DNA of 64,000 bases from Paenibacillus albus (GCF_003952225.1 NZ_CP034437.1:4726501-4790500), one strand, 5' to 3'; positions 1 to 9,570 are shown, counted from the first letter of the stretch. Numbers and translations: made by a program. Notes: generated by a model not told the origin, from the letters alone.

Positions 1-2118
1 AATCGCCATTCCTTCACCGGTCGATGTGCCCCGTCCCAGCTCGTCGATGATAACCAAGCTTTGCGCCGTTGCTTTTTCTGTCATGATTTGAATGTCTTTC
101 ATCTCAACCATGAACGTACTTTGCCCGCCGATAAGGTCATCAGCGGCCCCGATCCTTGTAAAGATGCGGTCGATTAGAGGCACTTCGGCGTGCTTCGCAG
201 GAACGAAGCAGCCAATCTGCGCCATAATGCTGATCAAGGCAACCTGGCGCATGTAGGTACTTTTACCAGCCATATTCGGGCCAGTAATGAGCAGCATTGA
301 AGCTTGTCCCTCATCCTTTACAAGCGTCGTGTCGTTCGCGATAAATGCCGAGCCTTCCATTACCGCTTCAACTACCGGATGGCGTCCTTCACGAACCACA
401 AAGTTGTAGCTATCGGTCACATTCGGCTTCACATAACGCTGCTCGCCGCTAACCGTTGCATGCGACTGATAAACGTCAAGCGCTGCGATGACTTCCGCCA
501 GCTTCTGCAGTCTGTGCAGATGTGCGGTCAAGTGGTCGCGCAGCTCCACGAACTTCGCATACTCGAGATCGACCATCTTGTCTTCCGCTTCGAGAATTAG
601 CGTTTCTTTCTCCTTTAGCTCCGGCGTTACGTAGCGCTCTGCATTCGTTAGCGTCTGCTTCCGTTCATAGCGACCTTCCGGCAGCATGCCGATATTTGCT
701 TTCGACACCTCGAGATAGTATCCGAACACTTTGTTGTAGCCGATCTTCAGCGACTTAATACCGGTCGCCTCACGCTCTCGACGCTCCAGCTCAGCTAGCC
801 ACTTTTTGCCATTCACGCTCGCTTCGCGCAGCTCATCCAAGTAGCTGTCATAGCCAGCTCGGATCAAGCCTCCTTCACGAACGGATACCGGCGGCTCCTC
901 GACGATGACCGTCTCGATCATTTCAGCGAGATCGGCACATGCGTCAACGCCGTCGACAAGCTTATTCAGTGTATCCGACTCGGAATCCCGGCAAAGCGCC
1001 GTCAATGCAGGAACATGCTGAAGCGATGTCTTCAGCGCATTAAGATCGCGCCCGTTCGCACTGCCGTAAGCGACGCGCCCAACCAGCCGCTCAAGGTCAT
1101 AGATTTCATTCAATTCTTGGCGAAGCTCGTCGCGCAAAATAAAGCTGTGATACAGCTTGTCCACCGCTTCCAAACGCTCGTCAATGGCTGACTTCGACAG
1201 CAGCGGCTTGTCAATCCAGCGTCGTAGTAGACGCGCTCCCATCGAAGTGCGAGTGCGATCAAGCAGCCATAAGAGCGAGCCTTTCTTATTGCGGTCACGC
1301 ACGGTTTCCGTCAGCTCAAGATTCCTTCTTGTGAACGGATCGAGAATCATATATTGATTAGGCTCATAGACCGAAATACGCCGAACGTGTCCGAGCGAGC
1401 GTTTCTGCGTCTCATCGAGATAACCGATCAATAGGCTGACAGCACGATGTCTTGCAGGTGCAAGAGCATCAAGCTCAAGCTCGCTGAACTGTTCAGAGAG
1501 TCTCTGCCGATCCATCGGCGTCCGTTCCGTAAAGAGTACAGGCCTATTCCAGGTAGTTGCTGCCGGGCGAAGCATCTCTAACGCTTCCGTATCGCCGACA
1601 AGCTCAGACGGATGATATACATTCACTTCATCGTAGAGCGACTCAGCTGTAGCTGCGAAAGAAGTGACGTACAGCTCCCCTGTCGTAAGGTCACAGGCTG
1701 CCACGCCAAAAACGCCCCCCAGGATAGAAGCAGCTACGATAAAGTTATTCGCTTTATCCGCAAGCGACTTCGTTTCCATCACCGTGCCCGGAGTTACGAC
1801 GCGAATGATCTCGCGGCGGACGACGCCTTTTGCAGCCGAAGGATCTTCGACTTGCTCGCAGATTGCGACTTTGAAGCCTTTTTCAATTAAACGGGCGATG
1901 TAGTTGTCAGCGGAATGATAGGGAACGCCGCACATTGGGATCTTCTTGTCACCACCGCCTTCACGGCCCGTTAACGTAATCTCAAGCTCGCGCGACGCAT
2001 TAATGGCATCGTCGAAGAACATCTCATAGAAATCACCTAAACGAAAAAAAAGAATCGCGTCCTGCGCGCCCTCTTTTATTCCTAAATATTGTTGAATCAT
2101 GGGGGTATATGCAGTCAT
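1..2118 (-). CDS. mutS: DNA mismatch repair protein MutS (3' end outside the window)
   Basis: MutS binds mismatched or looped DNA as a dimer and uses ATP to recruit MutL. About 706 residues are encoded here and the C-terminus lies beyond the left edge. The N-terminus has the mismatch-reading F-Y-E motif (about residues 30-32, inside GDFYEMFF), followed by the connector, lever and clamp regions. The ATPase is visible near the left edge as TGPNMAGKST (Walker A) and VIIDELGRGTSTGEG (Walker B/signature). The ATG at 2118 follows a near-perfect AAGGAGGAT ribosome binding site. In Bacillus, cotE and mutS are neighbours. Here cotE lies about 3 kb upstream on the same strand, with two unrelated genes between them. 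The family assignment is secure. Confidence 0.97.
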   Translation of the reverse strand, partial: MTAYTPMIQQYLGIKEGAQDAILFFRLGDFYEMFFDDAINASRELEITLTGREGGGDKKIPMCGVPYHSADNYIARLIEKGFKVAICEQVEDPSAAKGVVRREIIRVVTPGTVMETKSLADKANNFIVAASILGGVFGVAACDLTTGELYVTSFAATAESLYDEVNVYHPSELVGDTEALEMLRPAATTWNRPVLFTERTPMDRQRLSEQFSELELDALAPARHRAVSLLIGYLDETQKRSLGHVRRISVYEPNQYMILDPFTRRNLELTETVRDRNKKGSLLWLLDRTRTSMGARLLRRWIDKPLLSKSAIDERLEAVDKLYHSFILRDELRQELNEIYDLERLVGRVAYGSANGRDLNALKTSLQHVPALTALCRDSESDTLNKLVDGVDACADLAEMIETVIVEEPPVSVREGGLIRAGYDSYLDELREASVNGKKWLAELERREREATGIKSLKIGYNKVFGYYLEVSKANIGMLPEGRYERKQTLTNAERYVTPELKEKETLILEAEDKMVDLEYAKFVELRDHLTAHLHRLQKLAEVIAALDVYQSHATVSGEQRYVKPNVTDSYNFVVREGRHPVVEAVMEGSAFIANDTTLVKDEGQASMLLITGPNMAGKSTYMRQVALISIMAQIGCFVPAKHAEVPLIDRIFTRIGAADDLIGGQSTFMVEMKDIQIMTEKATAQSLVIIDELGRGTSTGEGMAI

Positions 2119-2272
2119 GCCGATCCTCCTTATAAATATGAGCGATAAACAACAGACCTTTATTATAGCAGAAAAGCTCCATCGCTTGGAGAATAGTCGG
2201 CTTTTGTGAAATGTAACTAAACAAAATAGTGTAAAATCGATAGAATCGCAGTATTTGTTTACTTGAATTCAA

Positions 2273-2301
2273 TTTACAATTTGTACAACACATTATATAA
2301 T
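2273..2301 (+). promoter_or_regulatory. Likely SigA promoter of the GH172 gene
   Basis: TTTACA, 17 bases, then TATAAT, lying 68 bases upstream of the GTG start at 2369. It is the only good SigA match in the mutS/GH172 divergent spacer on this strand. Identification is by sequence only. Confidence 0.6.
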
Positions 2302-2368
2302 CAAGCCATTCGTAAGCGATTACATGACTTCTTTCATTATAATGAAACCGAAAAGGAGTGGAATATCT

Positions 2369-3382
2369 GTGCTGAACAACTTATCCGAGCTGCGGAGCGC
2401 GACTTCGAAGCAGTTCACGACATTCGATCCTCTTACCAAAAGCAAAACAAGGCGGATTGAGCCTGGCGCGCCTGCTACGACATTAATTGAGAGTGATAAG
2501 CCGGGGATGATTACGCGGATGTGGCTAACTTTTCCCGGTTGGTTCTGGAGGCACTGGGATGCGACGGCGAATAACGATCCTTCCACGCTAAAGAAGCTAA
2601 TTCTGCGCATTTACTGGGACGGCGAGACTCATCCATCAGTAGAAGCGCCTGTCGGTGATTTCTTCGGGATCGGCCACTGCGAGTTCCGCCATTATGTATC
2701 CCGTTACCTAGGCATGTCGAGCGGCGGCTTCTACAGTTACTTCCCAATGCCCTACAATCAAATTCGGATCGAGCTTGAAAATTTGCATGACAGCATTCCA
2801 TGCGATGTTTTCTTTAATGCCAATTACGAGGAGTACGATGAGCCGCAGTCCGGACAAGGCCGGTTCCACTGCCTGTTCCAGACGAACCGTCTGAACGGAC
2901 CAGATCCATTGCCGCTGCTCGACATCCGAGGAAACGGCCATTATGTCGGCTGTTCGTTGTCCATGCAAGGCGAAGAGCTGAATTACTTATCCTACTTAGA
3001 GGCTCCGGAGTACATCCATATTGACACGGAGAGTGACGAGCCGACGATTGTGGGGACGGGGCTGGAGGATTATTTCAACGGGGGTTGGTACTTCCGCGAC
3101 GGCGAGTTCCACAGCGAGCTGCATGGCGTGCCGCTCAAAGACACGCTCCGTTCCATGATCAGCATGTACCGATTCCATGAACGCGATGCGATTGCATTCA
3201 AAGAGAATCTGCGGATCTCCTTCGTCAATCCGTGGGAAGCGAAGCATCTGAAGCCGTATTGGTACTCGTCTACGGCGTATTGGTATCTGGACCGGGCTGC
3301 AGCGCTGCCGTCGTCTCTGCCCGTAGATAGGCTAATGAGCTTGTACCGTATTCGCGATACGGATCATCAATCATATCCATAA
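2369..3382 (+). CDS. DUF2961 / glycoside hydrolase family GH172-type protein
   Basis: 337 residues. The family includes difructose-anhydride and arabinofuranosidase enzymes; the substrate here cannot be told. Family hallmarks seen are the YWDGE...PSVEAPVGDFFG block (about residues 82-100) and GTGLEDYF-GGWYF (about 229-240), which holds a conserved acidic residue. There is no signal peptide, so it is probably cytoplasmic. The GTG at 2369 is chosen because AAAGGAGTGG sits just upstream; an ATG 45 bases earlier has no such site. It is a single-gene unit, divergent from mutS, and ends in its own terminator. The family is confident, the reaction is not. Confidence 0.85.
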   Translation: MLNNLSELRSATSKQFTTFDPLTKSKTRRIEPGAPATTLIESDKPGMITRMWLTFPGWFWRHWDATANNDPSTLKKLILRIYWDGETHPSVEAPVGDFFGIGHCEFRHYVSRYLGMSSGGFYSYFPMPYNQIRIELENLHDSIPCDVFFNANYEEYDEPQSGQGRFHCLFQTNRLNGPDPLPLLDIRGNGHYVGCSLSMQGEELNYLSYLEAPEYIHIDTESDEPTIVGTGLEDYFNGGWYFRDGEFHSELHGVPLKDTLRSMISMYRFHERDAIAFKENLRISFVNPWEAKHLKPYWYSSTAYWYLDRAAALPSSLPVDRLMSLYRIRDTDHQSYP

Positions 3383-3390
3383 TACATGTT

Positions 3391-3418
3391 GACCCCGCAT
3401 TCTTCCGGATGCGGGGTC
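3391..3418 (+). terminator. Rho-independent terminator after the GH172 gene
   Basis: GACCCCGCAT stem, TTCTTCCG loop, ATGCGGGGTC, then TTCTTT. It sits between convergent genes, 5 bases from the end of the amidoligase gene, and could serve both. Confidence 0.8.
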
Positions 3419-3422
3419 TTCT

Positions 3423-5117
3423 TTACACAGTTGATCGCGCACCAGCTCGCAATATCCCCCATTTCGCACGGATATCTGCCTCTGTGTCCCACGTTTTGCC
3501 GGATCGAATCGCGTCCAGCAGCGGTTCAATCCATATCGCGAGCTCGCGATATGACTTCGTCTCTTCCATCGACATAGCGAGCTCATCCATGCAGCCGCGC
3601 AGCGTATCACGATCGCCTGCATAGTAGGCGTCGATGTACCGCTCCTCCGCCGCAGGGCAGGCTTCAAGGGCGTCGCACTCTCGTGCGCAGAGGAGCGCTA
3701 GCGCGAAGGCGGCTTTCGCAGCGAGAGGCGACACGAGCCAGCTCGGCAGCGTCCGGTATTCGAAGCCGCCATGCGGCTGCAGACGGAAATCGCCTAAGCT
3801 GCCATAGCGCGGACGCCGCTCCTGCTCCGCAGGCGATTCAATCATCGCAAGCGGAAACGCGATGTAGCTGTCCAACAGTCGAAGCAGCCGGCCAGAAAGC
3901 GGAACACCGCTCAAATGCAAATGGCCGCCAAGCGAGAAGCCCGCGGCCGGCATCCCGCCAGCTGCCCAGCGCAGCGGGGGCTGATCGGGTATTCGCTTTG
4001 CAGCCTGCAGCAGCAGCTTCTGGATGTTCCGGGCGAGCTCAGTGGGTGAATCCGTAGGTGCAGGGCGAAGCTCCGCGACAGGATACTTGATTTGACCGCC
4101 GATCAAGACAGAATCGCAGCCAGCGCCATGCCCGCCTTGCAGGTAACGGGCAGCAGAGACGACTCGGCCGCTCTCCGAGAGCAGCAGAAATTCCGGATCC
4201 GCGCCAAGCAGCACTTTCTGCCCCTGACCGCTTTCAGTCTCAGCTTCTACTAGCTGCTGCGCGAGCTTTGCAACCGCTCTGCCCCAAATGCTCTCCATAT
4301 CAAGAAGCTGTTGATGTGATGGGAGTCCCACGGACGCTACGGCACATCGGCCATGCTCATCCGCATTGATCCAGACCGAACCGCAATCAAGCCCGCATGC
4401 GTAGAGCGCGCGAGATGCAAGGCGAGTTAATGGGCGATATCGTGAATCCTCTTCTTGCAGCAGTCCGCTCCCGCTTCCGAGCATCATGACGCCGTTTCCG
4501 TGTAAAGGCAGCCTCTCAACTTCAATCGGCAGCAGCTGAAATAGCGATACACGAAAGCTTCTGAGCGCTTCAACCGGCTGCTTGTACGCTTTCACATTTT
4601 TGCTGGGGAGGGTGCTGGTGTTGGTACTCGTGCTGGCGAAGGTACGTCTGCTTTCGCGTACGTTTCCATTCCCGTTTACACGCTTTCTCTCACCTAGCCG
4701 CCCACCCTCACTTGAGCTCGCACTCTCAGTACCGCGCCAGCTCCATACAGCAACTCCCGCTCGCGTAAGCCGCTTACATATCGCACCTTCAGATTCCGCG
4801 CCAAAAGCAGGTGCACCCTTATTGATAGTATGAAGCTGCAGCAATTTCCACGCTTTCGAGTTCGCCTCTGCCTCTACCTCCGCTTCTCCTCCCGCTCCAC
4901 CATACCCTTGGCCACCCACGATAATGACATCACCACTCACGGGGACGTCTGATCTAGCATCACTAACTCCCCGCTTGTCTGTTTCCTTCTCGTCCCCCGC
5001 GTCCTGCACCCGCCATGCCGAACCCTCGATTCGAATTCGCTCCGCCCCGTTAACGACCCACACGCTGCCTCCCACCTGCAGCCACTCCATTTCACTGCAG
5101 CGCCTGCAAACAAGCAC
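3423..5117 (-). CDS. Phage phiEco32-like COOH-NH2 ligase type 2 (putative amidoligase)
   Basis: 564 residues. The family belongs to the glutamine-synthetase-like ligases, predicted to join a carboxyl group to an amine using ATP, with no known substrate in Bacillota. Family motifs sit in the C-terminal half: GADPEF at 305-310, PVAELRP at 346-352 and GGHLHLSG at 397-404. The N-terminus has a CRRC pair (residues 4-7), then about 160 residues rich in Gly, Glu and Ser (including STSTNTSTL) with no recognisable domain. The GTG at 5117 is the first start after an in-frame stop, with only a weak GAG site; ATG at 5090 is an alternative. It lies directly behind cotE, separated by a terminator, so a role in spore or envelope modification is a guess from location. 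Confidence 0.8.
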   Translation of the reverse strand: MLVCRRCSEMEWLQVGGSVWVVNGAERIRIEGSAWRVQDAGDEKETDKRGVSDARSDVPVSGDVIIVGGQGYGGAGGEAEVEAEANSKAWKLLQLHTINKGAPAFGAESEGAICKRLTRAGVAVWSWRGTESASSSEGGRLGERKRVNGNGNVRESRRTFASTSTNTSTLPSKNVKAYKQPVEALRSFRVSLFQLLPIEVERLPLHGNGVMMLGSGSGLLQEEDSRYRPLTRLASRALYACGLDCGSVWINADEHGRCAVASVGLPSHQQLLDMESIWGRAVAKLAQQLVEAETESGQGQKVLLGADPEFLLLSESGRVVSAARYLQGGHGAGCDSVLIGGQIKYPVAELRPAPTDSPTELARNIQKLLLQAAKRIPDQPPLRWAAGGMPAAGFSLGGHLHLSGVPLSGRLLRLLDSYIAFPLAMIESPAEQERRPRYGSLGDFRLQPHGGFEYRTLPSWLVSPLAAKAAFALALLCARECDALEACPAAEERYIDAYYAGDRDTLRGCMDELAMSMEETKSYRELAIWIEPLLDAIRSGKTWDTEADIRAKWGILRAGARSTV

Positions 5118-5142
5118 CGCAGCTCATATTTTTCGAAAAAAA

Positions 5143-5158
5143 GAGGGCTCTCGCCCTC
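5143..5158 (-). terminator. Terminator of cotE
   Basis: On the minus strand GAGGGC-GAGA-GCCCTC is followed by a run of T (5135-5142). It lies between the cotE stop and the amidoligase start. Confidence 0.8.
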
Positions 5159-5211
5159 GAATCTTTCACTGCCCTCGCATACATTACAGTACAACCGCTG
5201 TAATCGCCTAA

Positions 5212-5766
5212 TTACAGCTCGTCGTCGAGCAGCTCCGGATCCAGATCTTCAAAGTCACCGTCATCGCCATACTCGTAATCCTTACCGTCATCCGATCCGC
5301 CTGGCAAAGTGGCTACCCATACTTTCGTCTCTGCAACAAGAATAACCGCGAATTCGCGCTCCACGCGAATGACGACTCCGCTGCCGCTAGACGAAATGTT
5401 CGCCTCGATGCAGTTCGGCTCTTGCGTGGACTCGGCAGATACTTCCTCGGTCGAAGCCCGATGCTTCGGATCCAAATAGGAGAGCGGCACGTGTTCAACG
5501 TAAGAGAGCGTCTCTTTGGCTACGTCTGTTTGCGAGTTTTTGTTGTAAGAATACCAGATGTTGATATCGTAAGTACCGATAACCTCGATCCCGTCTCCTG
5601 ACCGGACCGCCTCATATTGATGGTTTATAATCCATGCGCCCAAAATGCTCGTTGGGTGATGAGGCGGCGTAACGTTATGAGTTACAGTGGAAAACTTACG
5701 ACCTTTGCCGCAGACAGCTTTGGTAATAATTTCTCTAGCCTTAAGCTGTTTATCTGCATAAGCCAT
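5212..5766 (-). CDS. cotE: Outer spore coat protein CotE
   Basis: 184 residues, the usual CotE length. CotE is the morphogenetic protein that assembles the outer coat of the endospore and forms a ring around the forespore. The N-terminal AYADKQLKAREIITKAVCGKG region and the GAWIINHQYEA / YDINIWYSYN core are characteristic. The C-terminus is the expected strongly acidic tail (DPELLDDEL). Start is the ATG at 5766 behind GGAGGAGG; an upstream in-frame ATG at 5796 lacks a site. A CATACACT -10 element with AC 17 bases upstream (5801-5827) fits late-sporulation control. It is a single-gene unit with its own terminator. Confidence 0.95.
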   Translation of the reverse strand: MAYADKQLKAREIITKAVCGKGRKFSTVTHNVTPPHHPTSILGAWIINHQYEAVRSGDGIEVIGTYDINIWYSYNKNSQTDVAKETLSYVEHVPLSYLDPKHRASTEEVSAESTQEPNCIEANISSSGSGVVIRVEREFAVILVAETKVWVATLPGGSDDGKDYEYGDDGDFEDLDPELLDDEL

Positions 5767-5800
5767 CGTTCTAACCTCCTCCATACAATCATTCAATTAA

Positions 5801-5827
5801 AGTGTATGCAGGACATTCGTCTACGGT
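5801..5827 (-). promoter_or_regulatory. SigK/SigE-type promoter of cotE
   Basis: On the minus strand AC, 17 bases, then CATACACT, 35 bases before the start codon. Known consensus: SigK AC-N16/17-CATANNNT; SigE shares the CATACANT -10. The same spacing recurs before the ena, Ena-like and tgl genes in this window. Confidence 0.6.
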
Positions 5828-5914
5828 GACTATTTCTTTTTGACATGTACAAATTTTATTTTCTATATTTTAAAAGGTTGATTTCATAGTCAAACAGCTC
5901 GGCCGCACTCCGCC

Positions 5915-6913
5915 TTAATCGGCTACCGCAGCGGCTTTAAGGCTGTTTTTTTGCTTTTTCAGCCGCTTCGCAATGGATAGATAGTGCTCCAGCTCATGAA
6001 GCAGATGCCAGATTGCCGCCCGAATCTCGAACTCCTCGCGGGTTGCTGGCAGCGGCATGCTGCGGAACCGCTCACCGAGCAGCTTACGCTGTGCTTCCAC
6101 CTTGCCTTCATACACATCTGATTTCAAGTCGCCGGCGAGATCCTCGAACAGCTCGGCTGCCAGCTCGCCTTGCGGCAATGACTCATAGACGTGAGCAAGC
6201 TGCGTCAGCATCAGGCTGATGGAATCGAGCTGCCTCTGGCGCATCTCGAAGTAATTCGACCAATGCATCTTCACGCTGTAGTCGCTGCGAAGTCCGCGCC
6301 AGATCAAGTTCTCTCGGCTCACATCCGCGCGATGAATGCCTTCTTCTATGGCTTTGCCTGCATCAAGCAGTTCTTCCCCGTTCCAGACTAGCGTCGGCTG
6401 GCGAAGCGTCTGCGCCATTTTCATGAAGATCGCACCAAACTTCTCTTCGGTCTCGTGCCGAAGCTCTACTAACTTATGCTCTTCCTTCGGCATATAGAGC
6501 AGGTTCACGACGAGCGCCCAGCCAAGTCCGGTCACGAGCAGCATAATCTCATTCAAGATCAGATGTGCCGTCACTTCTTCCTTCGCATACACGTGGAAGA
6601 CGATAACCGCGCTCGTTACGATGCCTTCCTTCATCAGACGGGATCTCGAAAGAATCGGAAACGCGACAAGAATGAAGATGGAGATCGTCCACAGGTGAAA
6701 GCCGAGAAGTACAAATAGGAATGAAGCAAAAAATAAACCCAGCACGGAAGCCAAAAATCTCGCCAATGCATTGCGAAGCCCGCGCATGACGGTCACTTCT
6801 ACGCCGAGAATGGCAAGCAGGCCAGCAGCAAGCGGAGGCTGCAGACCCAGATAATGTCCCGTATAAAGCGCAGCAAGTGCTGCAATCGCAGTTTTGATTA
6901 CTCGTATACCCAT
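5915..6913 (-). CDS. YqjA-like aromatic acid exporter family (DUF939) membrane protein
   Basis: 332 residues. The N-terminal 145 residues form about five membrane helices (for example FLASVLGLFFASFLFVLLGFH). The rest is a charged, helical cytoplasmic domain ending in KKQKNSLKAAA. This matches the Bacillus YqjA / ArAE-type putative exporters; the substrate is unknown. ATG at 6913 follows AAGGAGCC. It lies just downstream of the M32 carboxypeptidase gene on the same strand, with a GC-rich hairpin between them. Confidence 0.85.
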   Translation of the reverse strand: MGIRVIKTAIAALAALYTGHYLGLQPPLAAGLLAILGVEVTVMRGLRNALARFLASVLGLFFASFLFVLLGFHLWTISIFILVAFPILSRSRLMKEGIVTSAVIVFHVYAKEEVTAHLILNEIMLLVTGLGWALVVNLLYMPKEEHKLVELRHETEEKFGAIFMKMAQTLRQPTLVWNGEELLDAGKAIEEGIHRADVSRENLIWRGLRSDYSVKMHWSNYFEMRQRQLDSISLMLTQLAHVYESLPQGELAAELFEDLAGDLKSDVYEGKVEAQRKLLGERFRSMPLPATREEFEIRAAIWHLLHELEHYLSIAKRLKKQKNSLKAAAVAD

Positions 6914-6945
6914 ACCAGGCTCCTTAATCCTTAATCCTTAACAAA

Positions 6946-6978
6946 GCCGCCCCTGCGGCTTGTGGCGCTGGGGGCGGC
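6946..6978 (-). terminator. GC-rich hairpin between carboxypeptidase and YqjA-like genes
   Basis: GCCGCCCC...GGGGCGGC arms flank a 17-base loop. The T-run is poor (CTTTGTT on the minus strand), so it may only attenuate transcription. Confidence 0.45.
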
Positions 6979-6991
6979 TAATGGATGCTAA

Positions 6992-8503
6992 TTACAGTTT
7001 ATAGATGTCGGTATATTTCTTCTCCAGGTAGCGGAACAGATAGTCCGGATCAAGCGACTTGCCCGTAATGCTCGTAATGAGCTCCGAAGGCGTTCTAAGC
7101 TTGCCGTATTGGTACACCTTATCCGTCAGCCATTCTTTGATTGGAATGAGGTTGCCAGTCTCGACGAGCTCCCAGAAGTTCGGCATTTCCCGTTCGAGTG
7201 TATCTGTCATCTGTGCTGCGTACATATTGCCAAGGGAATACGATGGGAAATAACCGAACGCGCCGCCCGACCAATGTACATCTTGCAGAACCCCTTCGCC
7301 GTCGTTCGATGGCTCAATGCCAAGATATTCCTTGTACTTCGCATTCCAGAGCGCTGGAAGCTCGGATGCCTTAACCCCTTCATTGAAGATCAGCTTCTCG
7401 ATCTCGTATCGAATGATAATGTGCAGGTTATATGTCAGCTCATCCGCTTCGATCCGAATTAACGAAGGCTCCGAAACATTCGTTGCGCGGTAGAAATCTT
7501 CTACCGAGACGTCCAGCTGGTTCGGGAAGTGCTGCTGCAGATCGCCGAAGTAACGCTTCCAGAAGCCTGTGCTGCGGCCAATAACATTTTCCCAGAATCT
7601 GGACTGCGACTCGTGGATACCCATGGACGTTCCTGTGCAAAGTGTCGTGCCGATCAGGTCTTTGCTGATGTTCTGCTCATACAGCGCATGACCGCCTTCA
7701 TGAATCGTGCCGAACAGAGCGCTTGTCACATCATCCGCCAGGTAGCGAGTCGTGATCCGCACATCGCCAGGATTTAGCCCCGTTGCAAAAGGATGCGCGC
7801 TCTCATCAAGCCGGCCGCCCGTGAAGTCGAAGCCCATCTGTTCTAGGATGAACAGGCTGAACTTCTTCTGCGACTCCTTAGCATACTGCTGCTTCAAGAA
7901 GCCGGTCTCCGGCTGATGCGGCGAGCTCGCGATCGCAGCTGACAGTGGCACAAGCTTCTCACGCAAGCCGCCGAATACACGGTCGAGCTCTTCCGTAGTC
8001 ATGCCCGGCTCATACATATCAAGCAGCGTGTCATAACGAGTGCCTTTCACGCCCCACAGGTCGATGAATTGGTTCGTGTATGTAATGATTTTGTCGAGAT
8101 ACGGTTCGAACGACGCGTAATCACTGTTTGCCTTCGCATCTTCCCACATCGACTCCGCTTGCGAAGTGAGCACGACGTATTCTTGGTAGAGCTTCGGCGG
8201 GATTTTGACACTGCGGTCATAATCCTTGCGAGTCTCCTTCACCAGACGCTGATGAATCTCGCTTAATCCTTCATATGTGGCTGGCTGCTCCAGCTCCGTT
8301 AGCCATTCGCCAAGCTCTGGCGCTGTCGAGAGCTTAAACATTTGCCCGGACAAGTTGCCGATCGCCTCCGAACGAACATCCATCCCTTTGCGCGGTGCGC
8401 CTGTACGCAGATCCCAATAAAGAAGTCCCAGCGACTCTTCATAACTCTTAATGAGCGCGATTCTTTCAACGAATAAGTCCAGCGCTTTGTTCGAAATTGT
8501 CAT
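6992..8503 (-). CDS. Carboxypeptidase M32 (YpwA-type metallocarboxypeptidase)
   Basis: 503 residues, the normal length of the M32 family, which removes C-terminal residues from peptides in the cytoplasm. The zinc motif HEGGH is at about residues 268-272 (TIHEGGHALYEQ), followed by the conserved GIHESQSRFWEN and the late ELTYNLHIIIRYEIEK blocks. There is no signal peptide. ATG at 8503 is preceded by AAAGGTGAT. It is divergent from yqkB. Confidence 0.95.
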   Translation of the reverse strand: MTISNKALDLFVERIALIKSYEESLGLLYWDLRTGAPRKGMDVRSEAIGNLSGQMFKLSTAPELGEWLTELEQPATYEGLSEIHQRLVKETRKDYDRSVKIPPKLYQEYVVLTSQAESMWEDAKANSDYASFEPYLDKIITYTNQFIDLWGVKGTRYDTLLDMYEPGMTTEELDRVFGGLREKLVPLSAAIASSPHQPETGFLKQQYAKESQKKFSLFILEQMGFDFTGGRLDESAHPFATGLNPGDVRITTRYLADDVTSALFGTIHEGGHALYEQNISKDLIGTTLCTGTSMGIHESQSRFWENVIGRSTGFWKRYFGDLQQHFPNQLDVSVEDFYRATNVSEPSLIRIEADELTYNLHIIIRYEIEKLIFNEGVKASELPALWNAKYKEYLGIEPSNDGEGVLQDVHWSGGAFGYFPSYSLGNMYAAQMTDTLEREMPNFWELVETGNLIPIKEWLTDKVYQYGKLRTPSELITSITGKSLDPDYLFRYLEKKYTDIYKL

Positions 8504-8627
8504 TAAACTGTCATCACCTTTCCATTACGTTTACCAGCTTCTACTTGATCATACTTTTTGCAAACCGTATAATCAACCTAATCATCATCACTTGAGTAAC
8601 CAAGCTTTCGCGAAAGGAGTCCTAATC

Positions 8628-8951
8628 GTGCATATCACATTTACACCTACCGCAGCAGCTAAGCTTGAACCGATCATGCAAGATGGCACCAAGCATCTGA
8701 AGCTGTTGTACGATACGGAAGGCTGCGGCTGCGTCGTTAGCGGCGTCCCCGCCCTGCAGGTGATTGAAGCTCCGCTTGCGGATGACACCCTCGGCGAAGG
8801 CTCGCCTTATTCAGTCTGGTACGAGCCTCGTTACGAAGTATTCTTCGAGCCGAGACTAAAGATCGATTACAACGAGGACCGCAATGCGTTCAGCCTGAAG
8901 AGCGATAGTCAGATTTACACCGCTAATATGCGGTTAATAAAGTCATACTAA
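8628..8951 (+). CDS. YqkB-like HesB/iron-sulphur biosynthesis family protein
   Basis: 107 residues. It starts HITFTPTAAAKLEP and has a short Cys pair in EGCGCVVSG, as in Bacillus YqkB, a HesB-like fold protein. The canonical A-type scaffold C-terminal CGC is missing, so carrier function is uncertain. GTG at 8628 is chosen because AAAGGAG ends 9 bases upstream; a longer reading from 8451 would run into the divergent promoter area and the start of the carboxypeptidase gene. The carbonic anhydrase gene follows 40 bases downstream in the same direction. Confidence 0.85.
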   Translation: MHITFTPTAAAKLEPIMQDGTKHLKLLYDTEGCGCVVSGVPALQVIEAPLADDTLGEGSPYSVWYEPRYEVFFEPRLKIDYNEDRNAFSLKSDSQIYTANMRLIKSY

Positions 8952-8991
8952 CATCACAAGATACTCGAACATGGCCTGAGGAGGAACTACT

Positions 8992-9570
8992 GTGAACAAT
9001 ATTAAAGAGATATTAGCGTACAATGAACAGTTTGTTGAGAACCGTGAGTATGAGAAATACATAACGAGCCGTTTTCCAGAGAAGAAAATGGTTATTGTCA
9101 CTTGTATGGATACACGCCTGATTGAGCTGCTGCCTAAGGCACTCAATTTGAAGAACGGCGACGCGAAAATCATCAAAAATGCCGGTGCGATCGTAACACA
9201 GCCGTTCGGCAACATTATGCGAAGCATTCTGATCGCCGTTTATGAGCTTGGCGCCGAGGAAGTTGTCGTCATCGGCCACCATGGCTGCGGCATGACTGGT
9301 CTGAATCCAGACGTTGTCATCAAACATATGCTTGAGAATGGCGGCGTAAAAGATGAAACGATCCGTACGCTTTCGAACTCCGGCATGCACCTGGAGCGCT
9401 GGCTGACTGGCTTCGATAACGTGCAGGATAGCGTTGAGCGAAGCGTCGGCATCATTAAGAACCACCCGCTCCTTCCGGTCAATACACCGGTACACGGCCT
9501 CATTATTGATCCGGAAACCGGTAAGCTCGATCTCATCGTCGACGGCAACGAGAACGCTGAAGCGAAATAA
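8992..9570 (+). CDS. Beta-class carbonic anhydrase
   Basis: 192 residues. It interconverts CO2 and bicarbonate with a zinc ion. Zinc ligands are Cys38 (in TCMDTR, with the Asp40-Arg42 dyad), His96 and Cys99 (in GHHGCGM), the classic C-H-C set. GTG at 8992 follows GAGGAGGA. It probably shares a transcript with yqkB and ends at a strong terminator. Confidence 0.95.
   Translation: MNNIKEILAYNEQFVENREYEKYITSRFPEKKMVIVTCMDTRLIELLPKALNLKNGDAKIIKNAGAIVTQPFGNIMRSILIAVYELGAEEVVVIGHHGCGMTGLNPDVVIKHMLENGGVKDETIRTLSNSGMHLERWLTGFDNVQDSVERSVGIIKNHPLLPVNTPVHGLIIDPETGKLDLIVDGNENAEAK

Noticed and set aside
5201-5212. Possible extension or frameshift at the acidic end of CotE
   Set aside because: The acidic tail ending at 5212 is normal for CotE and a terminator follows.
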